In this document: piece after piece, positions 1 to 11,806 of the stretch
How the letters are laid out: the number at the start of each line of letters is the position of its first letter
Position numbering within the stretch: position 1 is the stretch's first letter
Assembly: GCF_032362555.1 (NCBI RefSeq)
Contig: NC_083515.1
Location: forward strand, 5,367,001-5,431,000
Length of the DNA: 64,000 bases
Reading direction: 5' to 3'
Origin: Amyelois transitella
Lineage: Eukaryota; Arthropoda; Insecta; Lepidoptera; Pyralidae
Position numbers and translations under genes: made by a program
The notes under the pieces: model-generated
What the model saw: the letters and a program-made list of their open reading frames with translations, nothing else
The model's database searches: none
What the model was told of the DNA's origin: nothing

Positions 1-215
1 AAATATTAACTCCATGTTCGTAGTTGATCTTTAAAGCCCGGTGCCTGTTGAGCCCACATGAAAGTAATATTTTGATATACCTACTTACATATTACTACAT
101 AAGTACATATTGTTATCTTGACACGAAGTTTTTGCGTTCGGCATTCTGGATGATACCATCGAATTGTTTGTTAGTTTTGTTTAGTTTAGATATTACGCCA
201 GCCGCATGGAAAGGG
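1..215. mobile_element. End of a TTAA-flanked piggyBac-like element (left neighbour)
   Basis: The segment ends with an inverted copy of the terminal sequence that opens the next element. The 14-base end CCGCATGGAAAGGG lies at 202-215 and abuts TTAA at 216-219. Together with the following element it makes a 58-base perfect palindrome at 189-246. Either a second element of the same family lies to the left and is cut by the window, or one terminal repeat was duplicated in inverted orientation. Nothing else in 1-188 is recognised. Confidence 0.4.
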
Positions 216-1415
216 TTAACCCTTTCCATGCGGCTGGCGTAATATCACGTATAACTAAAAACCGTTGGCCACACGGTGGGCGTATTATTGCGTCTAAAAC
301 AAATCCTTGTGTTAAACGATTAGACCAATAAGAAAGTTGGTTCCCCTGTACTGTAGTTATAAACTCAACAACCTTACGTGAAACGGTGGAAAAATACTTA
401 CTTATTATTATGTAGATACGAGTGCATGGTTTACGCCGATAGTGTTGTAAGCTTTTTATATCAAAAGTCTATTAATAAAAGGAGAATAATATAAATGGTA
501 AGTTTATTACTTATAATGTTTTACCTCGACGATAATATTTTTAAAGATAAATCTTCAGATGAGACTCAAATTGACGAGCATGAACCATATTCGTAACCAA
601 ATTTTATCGACGATGATGAGATGTCGCAAAGTATTTTATCTAGAAAACGAGGAAGAAACAATGAAATTTCTCCCGAAACTATTGACGAGGTCAAAGAATC
701 TCAAGTATTTAAGATACCGCAACGAATTTTACAAAATAAAGTGAAATGTTATGATGACTTTCCAAATCCGATAACACCATGTCCAATAAAAACACGATAC
801 AATGTACAAGATATGTCAACTAGCCAGTTACTTATTGTACCCTCATAAATTAAATTTTAAGCTACCCTCGTTACATTTTATTATAACCATAGATTTTTTT
901 TTAAAAGATAAAATAATATAAAAATATGTAAAATGAGTATGTGAAAAACTGAGTGTTAATTTGCTTATATGCTTGCTCATACCCAGTTGCCCAAAAAATT
1001 ATTATGATTAATAAAAATTTGATTTCAATTTACTACATACTTCAGTTTTTTATAAAAAAATATATAGGTATGCAAGTAATTTTATATAAATATTTGATAT
1101 TCTTTTGGTATTTTTGCAGCAAATGTTCATTATTCTTAATCATAATTCAATTTTGCTCATTTCTGCTTATAAAGACGTTATTGTTTCAAGGTATGGCAAC
1201 ACCAAAATTGTCTATATAATTTTGAAAACGAAATAATACGCCATCCGCGTCTAGCGAAAAAAAATACAGGACGCAATAATACGCCTTCCGTACAGTAGAA
1301 CCAGTTTTGTTAGGACGTAATATCTCGCCCATCGTTTTATAGAAGGGCCTTAATACAAAACCGCCCGTATAGAGACGGCGAAATTGAAATAATGCTTCCG
1401 CATGGAAAGGGTTAA
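216..1415. mobile_element. piggyBac-like non-autonomous element, about 1.2 kb
   Basis: Both ends carry TTAA (216-219 and 1412-1415), the target site used by piggyBac transposases. Inside are matching 14-base terminal inverted repeats: CCCTTTCCATGCGG at 220-233 and its complement at 1398-1411. Subterminal copies of a short ATTACGCC/GGCGTAAT motif sit near 279, 1232 and 1270. The interior is AT-rich. It has only one short frame of interest, about 618-848, an acidic start followed by a basic stretch, far shorter than a piggyBac transposase of about 600 aa. I infer a deletion derivative or MITE moved in trans. Family assignment rests on the TTAA and terminal repeats, not on transposase similarity. 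Confidence 0.55.
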
Positions 1416-1599
1416 AACCATTTCTGGAAACCCTTTTCTAAGTATTTTGGCAGAATTTTTTGGGCAATGTGCTGACAACCCTTAAGTTAATGGGGAAAAC
1501 TTTTACCGATCAGCTGATGCCACTTTGCATAGAAACTCGGAATTATATTTATCGGTTTCCGTGTTTCAAGTAGGTAGGTACCTAAGTACCCAGTTCTGG

Positions 1600-1785
1600 A
1601 AGAGTCAGCGGTGCACCCTTTGATCATGATCCCGGATTGGGTAAGTTAGGTATTTAGGTACATGAAGCGGCTCCCGCCTGACCTCCACAACCCTTACGAG
1701 GGAACCTAACCTTTAATGCATCATGGTTTCACATGACACAATTGGCGTTACCTGAATGTGCAGGTTTCCTGACGATAAGCACTCA
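1600..1785 (-). repeat. Degenerate tRNA-derived SINE fragment
   Basis: The stretch holds phrases that recur at other places in the window: a 'gatcatgatcc' block, a 'gaagcggctcccgcctgacctcc' type block, a 'ggaacctaacc' block and 'gcaggtttcctgacgat'. Similar blocks occur near 10440, 12300, 25400, 37900 and 53700, the last with a tRNA-like head. I read it as one old copy of that SINE family in reverse orientation. Confidence 0.45.
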
Positions 1786-2499
1786 AATAATTTAAGTAGG
1801 CGGTAAAACTGTGCCATAGGACGTGTTCCTCCCTATGCATCACTTTTTATTCGCGTGCATTGAAATAAGTATCAATGTAAGCAAATTACAATATCGCGAA
1901 TATGACAAGCGGCTCCGTGCAGCGGCGCAAAGCGAATCACTTGTTGAACTTGGTGTACCTTCGAGAACAACAGGTTGCCCAAGTTAAGGGGATGTTAACC
2001 ATAAGCCAAGAAATCTTTTCTGATTTTTATGTGGTTAAAGAAGTTTACGATTTGCATTTTTAAGATATTTTTCCTATTCTTTTATTTCCTAATGAGAATA
2101 AATCCTTCGATAATTGAAAAAGGAAAAGCACTTCTTAAATTTAAAAAATCTTGGTAAGTAAGTACGTCATTAAAACGTTTAAAGTGATTGACGAAGCGTC
2201 TTGTCGATATCAACCTGCCTTTTTTATTTTATTTAGGAGTTTACTTATTTTTAATGGTAATTAATGTTAAGTTATTACTCAATCGTATTCTTATTGCTTA
2301 GTTCTAATTTGAATACTATAGATCCATTAAAACCTAACAATAAACTTTCATTAGATACCTATATCGCCATAGTAGCGTAGATTCACTATTGACGTCAATT
2401 ATTGATAGAGCCGGATTAATTCATTTCCAATATGTACAGGATACAATGGCCCCACTGTGTCATTGGTTTCATTGAAATTTTCTTTATTTTGTGAAACGT

Positions 2500-2752
2500 A
2501 CGGGCCCGGGATGAGCGCGGATACTCGCGGGCCAGCCTTCGAGCCTGGCTCCACTCGCAGTCTCACCGCCGTCGCGGGTGCATGGCCGCACACCTTTTAT
2601 TTTATTCCACACTTTTACTCAAACCCAACATCGCCGCGTACTAACGACGACCACTGTCACTTTCGCTCTAGATCCATAATTTTGTTTCAAACATGATAAC
2701 GCAGTGAATTTTAAGTGTTTTGGACTTGTTCAACAGCAGGACTCCAAGGTGA
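2500..2752 (+). promoter_or_regulatory. GC-rich block with a possible non-coding first exon
   Basis: A CpG-rich island (about 2505-2590) stands out in AT-rich surroundings. It is followed by a run ending ACTCCAAG and then a good splice donor, GTGAGT, at 2751. On the plus strand this could be a non-coding first exon spliced about 10 kb downstream to the dimm coding exon at 12663. A minus-strand reading frame across the GC block has no recognisable domain. Without transcript data the link to dimm is only a guess. Confidence 0.25.
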
Positions 2753-2755
2753 GTT

Positions 2756-3737
2756 CGATACACAATAAGAATCAAAAATTAAGTCGACGTGTCAGTTCCG
2801 AAGTCTTAAGTGAAAGGCAAAACTGATTGAAATTAATACAAAAATATTTAAGTTGCATCACAGAACGCGATTGCTCTACATAATATTGTTAAATAAAAAC
2901 TACAATAAAAGAAAATAAAGTTTTGATAATATTAAATTTACTTTTAAGTAATTACCTTAACGTGAATTATAAATATTTGTAAAGTAGATAACCATAGCAA
3001 AAAAGTAATATAAAAATTCTGATTTTTAAAAATTTAAGCAAGTTTGTAGATAATTAAATACTTATTAGTATTATCAATTTATTTTTATGCATTGATTAGA
3101 AAATCCCATCTTTATCAAATAGTCCCTAATTAGGCAAGTTAATTGTTAGTATCTCAGATTTATAACATGTTTATATACATAAATAACCAGTGCAGATATA
3201 TTTTTTTAATTCTTTAAAACGGGTACTAAGTATATTTTTTATTGTCAAAAGTATTAAATACAACACAACTTTTGCAAGGTTACAATATCAGTTGATAGCG
3301 AAAGCTATATCAAAGGTTATATCTGTATATTTTAATACTTACCATAAATCAATAACTCCGCTATTGAAGTTATCTAAACAGGAATCCAAGTATAATCAGA
3401 TGGGTGTTTGCAAAAAAAGTGGAAATGTTATGTAATTAATATTGCTTACATTGCCAAAGAACCCACGAGATAGATCATAGTAATGTACTACAATATTGAA
3501 CATCTTAAAAAGGTCTACAAAAATGTAAAAACAATTTTACCCTTTACAAACTAACTAACAAACTACTTTACGAACCAAGTACAAACCTATTTGAATGTAA
3601 CTTTCACAACTATGTAACATTATTTTATATTCCTGACAATCTTCTGTAACAATAAATATAAGTATTGAATTACCTATTTAAGTTTTGAAATATAAGTACG
3701 ATTGTTTATTAACATTTTATGATATTTATTTATTTAT
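2756..3737. other. AT-rich stretch, no gene seen
   Basis: No coding exon, RNA gene or clear repeat was recognised. The end (3723-3737) is a TATT/TTTA repeat which the following LINE seems to have used as its target. Confidence 0.6.
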
Positions 3738-6700
3738 CCGCCAATCTAAGGTCTGCCGCGCCGATGGATGCATGGCTAGGGGCGAGCCTAGTCTCGAGCG
3801 TGCCACTTCCGCCATGGGGTTGGGCGACCCCCAGGTAATGGCTAGCCTTACCCTGGCATGCGGGGCTCTGCTGGGGCGGACAAAATTTTTCCCTAGCGTC
3901 TCGTGGGAATCGCATTATGAACCTTAAAAAGCATATAAATGGCGGCGATGGTGTCCGCACCCCATCACGTCTCGTTCCCGGCGGGAGCGGTATGCGGTCT
4001 GCTGAAAGCCGCTTTGCGACGATGAATGTAAGAGGAGGAATGAAGGATAAGATTGAGGAAGTATGCCAGATGATGGATGAAAGACGTTTGGATGTGTTGT
4101 GCGTGAATGAAACGAAGCGGAAAGGATGCGACGCGACGCAGCACGGCCCTTACACGGCGTATTGGTCTGGAATTTCCAGTACCAGCCGAGGCTGTCAAGG
4201 GGTCGGTCTAATTCTTTCTGCACGAATGGCTGAGTGCGTGAATGAGTATGAGTGTGTCAGCCCTCGTCTTCTATGGATTAGGCTGAAAGTTGGAATCACT
4301 CGGATCTTCGTTCTAGGTGTTTATGCACCTTGGGATGTGGGTTCGAGGGGTACAACATCAGCAAAAAGCGAAAACGAGGAGTTCTGGAATAGTGTAAGAG
4401 AAGTATTGAAAGTTACCAAGCCAAATGAGAAGATTATTATGTTAGGTGATTTTAATGGATGGGTGGGTGTAAAGCGTGATGGATATGAAAAGGTGCTTGG
4501 TGCGTTTGGTGACGAAAAGGTGAATGATAATGGAAGAAGTGTATTAGAAATTTGTCTAGAGTGGGATCTTTTTGTGTCGAACTCAATGTTTCAACATAAA
4601 GAGATCCACACCTACACAAGAGTGGAAGGTATTTTAAAAAGTATGATAGACTTTGTGATTGTAGATGAAAGATTGAAGAACAAAGTGCTGGATACCCGTG
4701 CATATCGCGGTGCTGGCATTGACTCGGACCATTTACTGGTGATATCCCGGATAAGGGGTATCTTCAATCGCTGGCGGCACAGGGTAAGGGAGCAAACCAG
4801 CGCTTTGGAAAGAGTAAAAGTAGAAAATTTGCAAGATATGGATGTAGGTAAGAAGTATATTAATAGACTGAAGGATGAATTTGAAGATTTAGAGGAAATG
4901 AGCGATATTGAAGATGGATGGAAGGAATTTAAAGAAAGAATTGTGAAAGTAGCTGTTGAAGTGTGTGGTGTAAGTAGAAGAAGGAAAGGAAAAAATCACA
5001 AAAATGCGTGGATGAGTAAAGATGTGCAAGAACTTGTGCGATTAAAGAAGAAAGCATGGCTGGATTTGTTAGCAGCAAAAGCTAACTTAAGAATGCAAGA
5101 GGTTATAGATGAAGATGTGAATGAAGCACGTAAGGAATATAAGAAAATGAAAGATTTGGTTAAGAAAGCTGTGATTAGAAAGAAAGAAGAGTATAAAGAG
5201 GATTTTGATAAAAGGCTATCAGAAGACTTTCAGTCAAATCTGAAAGTATTCTGGAAATCCGTAAGGTCAGCCCGAGGAAATACTATAACCAGAGAGCTGA
5301 CTAGGATCAGATGCCAGGATGGTAGCGTTGTGAAAGGAGAAGAATGTGTACTAAAGATATGGAAGGACTATTTTGAAAGTTTATTTGAAAAAAAGGAAGG
5401 AAATAAGAAAGATTTCTGCTATAGCGAAGAAAAAGAGAATGAGATGGAAGGCGAAATTGAAATGTTCGAAATTGTGGAAGCACTTAAGAGTATGAAAGCG
5501 GGAAAGGCTGCTGGGTGTGATAGAGTGTCGGTCGAGATGCTTAAAGCAGGAAAAGGCGTAGTAGCTAGTCAGTTGTACTGCCTTTTCAATTTGTGTTGGA
5601 GAAGCGGCCGAGTACCAAAAGATTGGTGTAAGGCTGTTATCGTGCCACTTTACAAAGGAAAAGGGTCACAGCTGGACTGCAAAAATTATCGTGGTATAAG
5701 CCTGCTTAGCGTCGTCGGCAAATTGTATGCTAAGGTATTGATTAATAGAGTCAGGAATGAAACTGATGACAAAATATGGGATGCTCAAGCGGGATTTCGA
5801 AAGGGAATGGGATGTACTGATCAGGTCTTTTCCTTGCGGTGCATAGCCGAAAAGTTTTTGGCCAAGAGTCAAAAAGTCTATTGCACATTCGTAGATCTGG
5901 AAAAGGCCTATGACAGAGTTGAGAGGAATGAATTGTGGTCAGCACTGAAATCCTTATATGAGGATTCGAGTGCTTGTGTCAGGATAAACGGAGCGCACAC
6001 TGAGTGGTTTAAGATTGAGAAAGGCGTTAGGCAAGGATGTGTTGCGTCACCGTGGCTGTTCAACCTATTTATGGATAGCTGTTTGACAGATTTGAAAGAG
6101 TCTAAAAGTGGATTAAGGATGAATGAGTTACTCGTCAAATGTCTGCTCTATGCCGACGATCAGATTATACTGGCGTCATCAGCGGAGGAGTTACAGGAGA
6201 TGGTAAACTGTATGCATGAAGCTTTAAAAGAGAAAGGAATGAAAGTGAACGTAAGTAAAACTAAAACACTGGTTTTTGAAATGGAGAAAGAAATGACAGC
6301 ATGTAATATTTTGATTGGAGGAGAAAAAGTGGAGCAAGTGAAAGAGTTTGTATATCTAGGATCAAAGTTTACATCAGATGGCAAGTATGATAGTGATATT
6401 GAAAGGAGAGTGAACGCGGGGAACATGGTGAATGGAGCTTTGCATGCCTTTATGAGCAGTCAGAAACTATCCAAAAAGGCTCGACTGGCTGTGCACAGGG
6501 GCGTGTTGGTCCCGACATTAATGTATGGGAGTGAAAGTTGGGTATGGCAAAAGAAGCATGAAAGCAGAATAAATGCAGTGGAAATGAGAGCGTTAAGGAG
6601 TATGATGGGTGTGAAATTGAGTGACAGGATAAGGAACAGCGTGATAAGGGAATGTTGTGATGTGAAAGAAGATGTAGTTACAGGAATAGAAAAGGGTATG

Positions 6701-7002
6701 TTAAGATGGTTCGGTCATGTGGAGAGGATGAATGAAAGCAGGTTGACTAAGCAGATATACAAGGAGAGTGTGGAGGGAAAGGTCGGAGTGGGAAGACCTA
6801 GACGAACGTATCTTGATCAAATTAAGGACGTCCTGGTAAAGGGTCAGGTCAAAAGTACCCGAAACCGCCGAGCTTGTATGAAGAGAGTTATGAATGTGGA
6901 CGAAGCGAAAGAAGTATGCAGAGATCGTGGCAAGTGGAAAGAGGTAGTCTCTGCCTACCCCTCCGGGAAAGAGGCGTGATTTTATGTATGTATGTATGTA
7001 TG
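3738..7002 (+). mobile_element. RTE-clade LINE, near full length
   Basis: The unit consists of a GC-rich 5' leader (3738-3916), one long open frame (3917-6981 with stop) and a very short 3' end closing in a TATG microsatellite (6982-7002). This plan, one EN-RT protein with almost no 3' UTR and a short tandem-repeat tail, is that of RTE elements. A TATTTATTTAT string flanks both ends (3723-3737 and 7003-7013) and is a candidate target-site duplication, though low in complexity. The element lies upstream of dimm, within that gene's possible 5' intron. The long open frame and near identity to the second copy at 35617-36725 point to a recent insertion. Confidence 0.85.
3917..6981 (+). CDS. RTE endonuclease-reverse transcriptase (1020 aa)
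   Basis: This is the retrotransposition protein of the LINE. It has an N-terminal apurinic-type endonuclease (about residues 30-290) and a central reverse transcriptase. Visible signatures are NVRGG near residue 37 and LGDFNGWVG in the endonuclease, which closes with GIDSDHLLV (SDH at 270-272). In the RT, AAGCDRVSVEMLK is followed by KNYRGISLLS, FVDLEKAYDRV, KGVRQGCVASPWLFNLF and the catalytic YADD at 745-748. The C-terminal part, MLRWFGHVERM through GRPRRTYLDQI, is typical of this clade. The frame is uninterrupted and close to the usual length. At about residue 675 it lacks 13 residues that the second copy keeps, so activity is uncertain. The first ATG of the frame was taken; the endonuclease begins about 30 residues later. 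Confidence 0.88.
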
Positions 7003-7014
7003 TATTTATTTATT

Positions 7015-9060
7015 GTGACATTTACACTTTGTAAATAGCGGACTCACCTAGTGCTAATAGCTTTATTTAAGTCTACCATTGGGTTAAGCAGATAACCTTT
7101 GTTTGATAATGTTGCTTTCTATTTATTAATTTTACTGTCGCATATAAGTTTGAAAAAGATAGTTACACTACCAAATATAATCACAAATATCAGAAGCACA
7201 TATTGTATATACATCTTTAATTATCTAGGTCTAAAATGACTAAGAAAATTTAAAAATGTTGATTACATTCTCTATAACTATTTGCTTATTTCTTGTAAAA
7301 GAAACGTGCTTCTGTTTATAGTTTGAGTTTATCAAGATTATATTTTAAAATTTAAAATCAGCAATAAAACACGTTGATTTGGTTTATCATGGTTTTAGAT
7401 TATAATAATATACTTACTACAGTTATAAATTTTCAATAATTTTACTCAAAATGTTTCGAAACTTTATAGCGAACAGACCCAAAAAGACTGAAAATTAAAA
7501 GTTACTTCAACAATATAATAGTTCTATAATATTGTTCACCAGTCAGAGCCCTAAGCAGATAAGACCGGTTTGCGCAGATTTTCTTAAACATGACCTATAT
7601 CGAAAAAAAAACATGAAATATCTACTTACCTAATACCTTCTCTTTACAAATAGGTACGTAAGTTAATTTAACCCTTCAGAACATTTCTTCAAATTATTAT
7701 ACTATATTATAACCGTTACCCAATTTAGTTAAGTAAAATATCAGATACTTTATTGTGGATATAGGTTTATATGTATACGAGTATTTAGAAAACTGCCCGT
7801 TTTAATAACAACGTAATACCTGTTGACCTATTTAAAATATTCGATGTCCGTTGCATTGCTTCGAATTCTGGGAATGCCTACCTATTAGGTCGATATGAGC
7901 ATATAGGCATTGCCCGGACTTTTACGGACTCAATTCAAATATACACAACAATACTGTAAACTGTCTAATAAGAGTAATAAACATTTCATCATAAAACTAT
8001 CTGATGTGCTATGTAATGGGAATAAACATGCGTACATTCTATAGTGTCGGGAACGACACTATAGAATCCGATCACTGTTCTACTTAGTACCTACTAAGGG
8101 GCTATTTGTACTAAAATGAGCATCTTCTTCTTGAAGTGGGGGAAAACATAATGCCAGGGATTTTTTACCAGTTTGATAATATCATTCAATTTAATCATTG
8201 ATATAAGAAATATAAGTAGAGTTTAATTTATAAAAAAACTACTTAGTAAAATTAATACCCATCACGACATAGGTACTTACTTACAACTGTCATGTACAAT
8301 ACAACAAAATAATTGTTATGTTATTAAAAATTCGTGATTATTTTACGAAAAGTGAAAACATGAAATGTTGGTAGTACAATGTTCTCCAAAGAATTTTATA
8401 CCAAATATTAGTACTACCTAGTAAGGTATCAATTTTATAATACTTATGACATTTGAAAAAAGTTATCTCTTTTCGTTCTCAATTTTTAAAAGTTTAATTG
8501 TTATCTTGATGACTGCACCTTACTACTCGTAGATATTTAAAATGTTGAGTTGAGCCTTGAAAATAAAGAACGAAAACACAGAATCTATAGAATATCTACT
8601 TATTATAACGATTGTCTAATGTTTAGCCAGCTGATACGCTACACAATTACTGATATTCAAAACAGCTTGCGCACACACAAATTAAAACATATTATTAATA
8701 ATGGATCACGTTCTTGAAAACACATTCGTGCGAATACCAGAGTTATTCTTCTCGATCGTGCTTCGTGAGAATTACTGGACGAAGAAGTTCTGTATAGATA
8801 ATTTTGCATCTTAGCTAAATAAATAAGTATGATAAATCTGAATACTACGGATGATTTTAAAAGCTCATTTCATTTCTTTTCTTCTAGATCTTATTACATA
8901 TTTGAGTTCGGTCTCTGTTTAGCCATGACATTTGAAATGGAAAGTTTGTGGTAGATCTCATAGCGATAAAACAATTTGTTGCAATATTTGTACTGCAAGG
9001 AATCAAATTGTTAATGAATGCGTTATGCAATCACTAGTGCAAAGTTAGTAGCGATAACCG
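7015..9060. other. AT-rich spacer or intron, no gene seen
   Basis: No coding exon was recognised. The one structural item is a perfect hairpin at 8036-8067, entered separately. Confidence 0.6.
8036..8067. repeat. Perfect short inverted repeat
   Basis: Fourteen-base arms, ATTCTATAGTGTCG and its complement, surround a GGAA loop. No terminator context or transposon ends are visible. Confidence 0.7.
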
Positions 9061-9205
9061 TAAGTGGGCTAAGTCGGTGGCAAGCAAGGTGAAAGTACCC
9101 GAGGTGTAGCGGTACACGCGAAGGTCGCCACCACGACGTCCGCGGCCGCTGCTGCCTCGTCGGCCTCGAGCGCTGGACCGCACCGCGAAGAGGAAACATT
9201 ACATT
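9061..9205. other. Isolated GC-rich island with an open minus-strand frame
   Basis: About 145 bases of high GC stand alone in AT-rich DNA. Read on the minus strand, the block is open for roughly 50 codons: an Arg/Gly-rich start, then VYRYTSGTFTLLATDL, ending at a stop near 9036. An acceptor-like pyrimidine stretch with CAG lies inside its 5' part. On the plus strand an Ala/Ser-rich frame is also open. It could be an orphan exon, a regulatory CpG island of dimm, or a captured fragment. I do not recognise the peptide. Confidence 0.25.
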
Positions 9206-10424
9206 TCATGCCTATTAGTAGTTGGTATTAGTTTCTGAAATATCGTATGAAATCATGCAATCTCTCTTACTTTGTTTGTGGTTTGGTTACAATGGTTCTA
9301 ATTTTTTTTCAATGGTGGTTGATGGACCAGCCTTCCAGTCCAGAGTATTTTTTTGATCTTCAAATATTTAGTTTTCACACTGCTATGTCTGCAATGTTCA
9401 AGGAATTTGAAGTAAGAGATCCTATCTCCTTGGCAATGTTCGTTAATACTATGATCTTGCCCGCGCGCACCGCATGGCCCTCACCGCACACGTCACAAAT
9501 AGTCAGAAATGTCACGCAAATGTCAATTTCGACGTGATTGTAAACTTGTTGTCCAAGCCATTTTAAAATACCATTTTAGTATTAAAAGTAAAATTTGTAA
9601 GGAAGTAATAATCAATATGACTTTCCAATACTGCTTTTCTCATCTTGGTATAGGTATTCCGAGTTGCTTTTCTATATTTCTCTTTCCATTTTGTCACGTC
9701 TACAGCGTCCAGCGTATTTTATTAGTCGATATCCATTTACTTTGACATGGGTAGACAATTAAACACTTGACAGGTTCATTAGTGAATTAATTTAATTAAA
9801 ATTTAAAACTAGAATTTTTGATAAAACTCTTACTCTTAGACTGTTGGCTGTTACCAGCTTGGCCCTGCTTCATATTGTAACAAGTGTTCATTTAGTAAAT
9901 ATGACGTAAAACATACTTGGGAGCAATAAAGAAAAATAATATAAAAGTGTTTCTTTAGACAGATTGTTAAAAACAATACAAGAACAAAACAAAGAACGGA
10001 CACTAATTTTATTTGATAAACAAATATTATTAATGTTACTTAAATTGTATTGCATATTTGGTTATATTACATACTCACATCATACATATATCACAGAACA
10101 ATATTATGGTTTTTTAATTTGGTAGTTGAAGATCCGAAGGCTACATTTAAGTAGATGAAGCTGCGAGTAACAATTATTATAATATTTATGTTTCAAGTAA
10201 CATTATTGCATGTTTACTACTCCTGAAAGCATTTGCTTTGTTATACGCGTGTAGATACCTACGTTGAAAAAACTGAGAGCTGCACGTGCTGAGAACACGC
10301 GATCATTCTTAGCGTGGTCTTAGCTAACAGTTACGTGAAGACATCCGGAATAATACATATTTGCAAATGAATATAAACTAAATACCTAAAAAACTTTTTC
10401 TTTATTGATACTATAAAAAGGTTT

Positions 10425-10560
10425 CCTCGCGATGTTCCCCTTCACAGCAACAGCATTGGTTAGCACCCTAACTAGTGTACTTATCTCAGAAAAAGTAATT
10501 GGTACATCGACGATGAGGTAACATTTGAACCAATGTCTCCATGTGTATCACGCATTTACC
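10425..10560 (-). repeat. Degenerate tRNA-derived SINE fragment
   Basis: The sequence 'ggtttcctcgcgatgttcc' followed by 'ttcacagcaacagcattgg' and 'ttagca' matches the pattern of the SINE copies at 12240-12480 and 53672-53990, seen in reverse orientation. Confidence 0.45.
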
Positions 10561-11307
10561 CCGTTGTAATAAATTAAGTGTAAGAAGCAAAGAATTTATT
10601 TGGTTTGTATTATCGTTACAACAGGTCTTAACAATCTTACAACCTTAACAGATAGGTACCTCCTGTTAAGATACCACAATACAACGCCTCTGCATTTAGT
10701 GTAAATAGGGCTTAGAGACACAAATATGTTCATGATATAATTATAAGAACTATGCAAATGATCTATTTCTTTCTTTAAATAAAATCGACTCAACCTCAAA
10801 TAAATGCACACTTGTAAAATTATAATATCAAGCGAACGTAAACAATTTACTCTGTTTCGTAAGTAATATTAAAATAAAAGGTGTAAAGAATTGACGATTG
10901 ATTTATTCCCCCAGCAACAGTTCCACTCGTAAAATATTAGATGATTAAAAATTGTTGCAGATCTAATTCGTCATGAGTGAGAGAGTTTCAAAATAGGTAT
11001 AATTCAAAACGTTTCGTTTCGACTCATTCCGACACAAAAAGTTATAATAGGTACGTAATGGCACTTAACCTCACTAACGTAAGTAGTTAGGTACACCTAT
11101 ATTCAATTGAATTATTATTTGAAAGTGATTTGTCTCATCACTTCTTCCTTTCGGCTTTTCTTCCTACGACTAAAATTTTACGGTACTAAAGCGAACGATT
11201 AGCACCAACTTACATTTTTCAAGACATTACTACAAAACTGTTGATGGCTGAATCCAGGCACACTTGAGCCCCGATTACCGTACCACTATGCTACAATGGC
11301 ACCCTCT

Positions 11308-11480
11308 ACGAAATGGCGGAGTGACTGAGATCTCGTAGCCGTGTCGTAGCATGTGACGTGGCACCACTTGGGTAGATTTCTTTCAGTTGTAATCCCAACG
11401 AAATAACGAAGATCTCGTAGCGCTTTCGTAGCACTAACGTAGCTGGTGACGAGCATCACTTAGAAATTTTCTTTCAGTTG
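11308..11480. repeat. Two-copy tandem repeat, about 82 bp unit
   Basis: Two adjacent units (11308-11389 and 11398-11480) share ACGAAAT at the start, GATCTCGTAGC, TCGTAGCA, GTGACG, CACTT and a common end TTTCAGTTG. They differ by scattered substitutions and short indels, so the duplication is old. Function unknown. It lies about 1.2 kb upstream of the first dimm coding exon. Confidence 0.65.
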
Positions 11481-11806
11481 ATTTTGATATTACGGTAGAA
11501 ATGATGATTATACTTACTGAAAATTATTTCATTTAAAATTTATTTTATTAATTTTAAACTTTTCATTCTTTACTTTTGATTAAGTTTATTAGGTAAGTGA
11601 AACTATCTCCTATCTCTTTTAGATTTGTTAAATTTAAAGGGTATGTATTTAATAATTTTATTAAGTATATACAAAAATAGCGCAAGCAACTTAACTATCT
11701 ATGATCGCGTAACGTTTATTGAAAACAGTAGTGACAAGGTTAAATATGTAATTCCTTTCCTCATCATGACAATAAAATATAACGATAGATTTTAACATCG
11801 TCAATA

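Noticed and set aside
2399-2593. 64-codon minus frame over the GC block
   Set aside because: No domain, and better explained as a shadow of a CpG-rich promoter or first exon.
9247-9537. 96-codon plus frame, MKSCNLSYFVCG...
   Set aside because: Hydrophobic AT-rich codons without a family match; no splice or promoter context; ordinary length for chance in this window.
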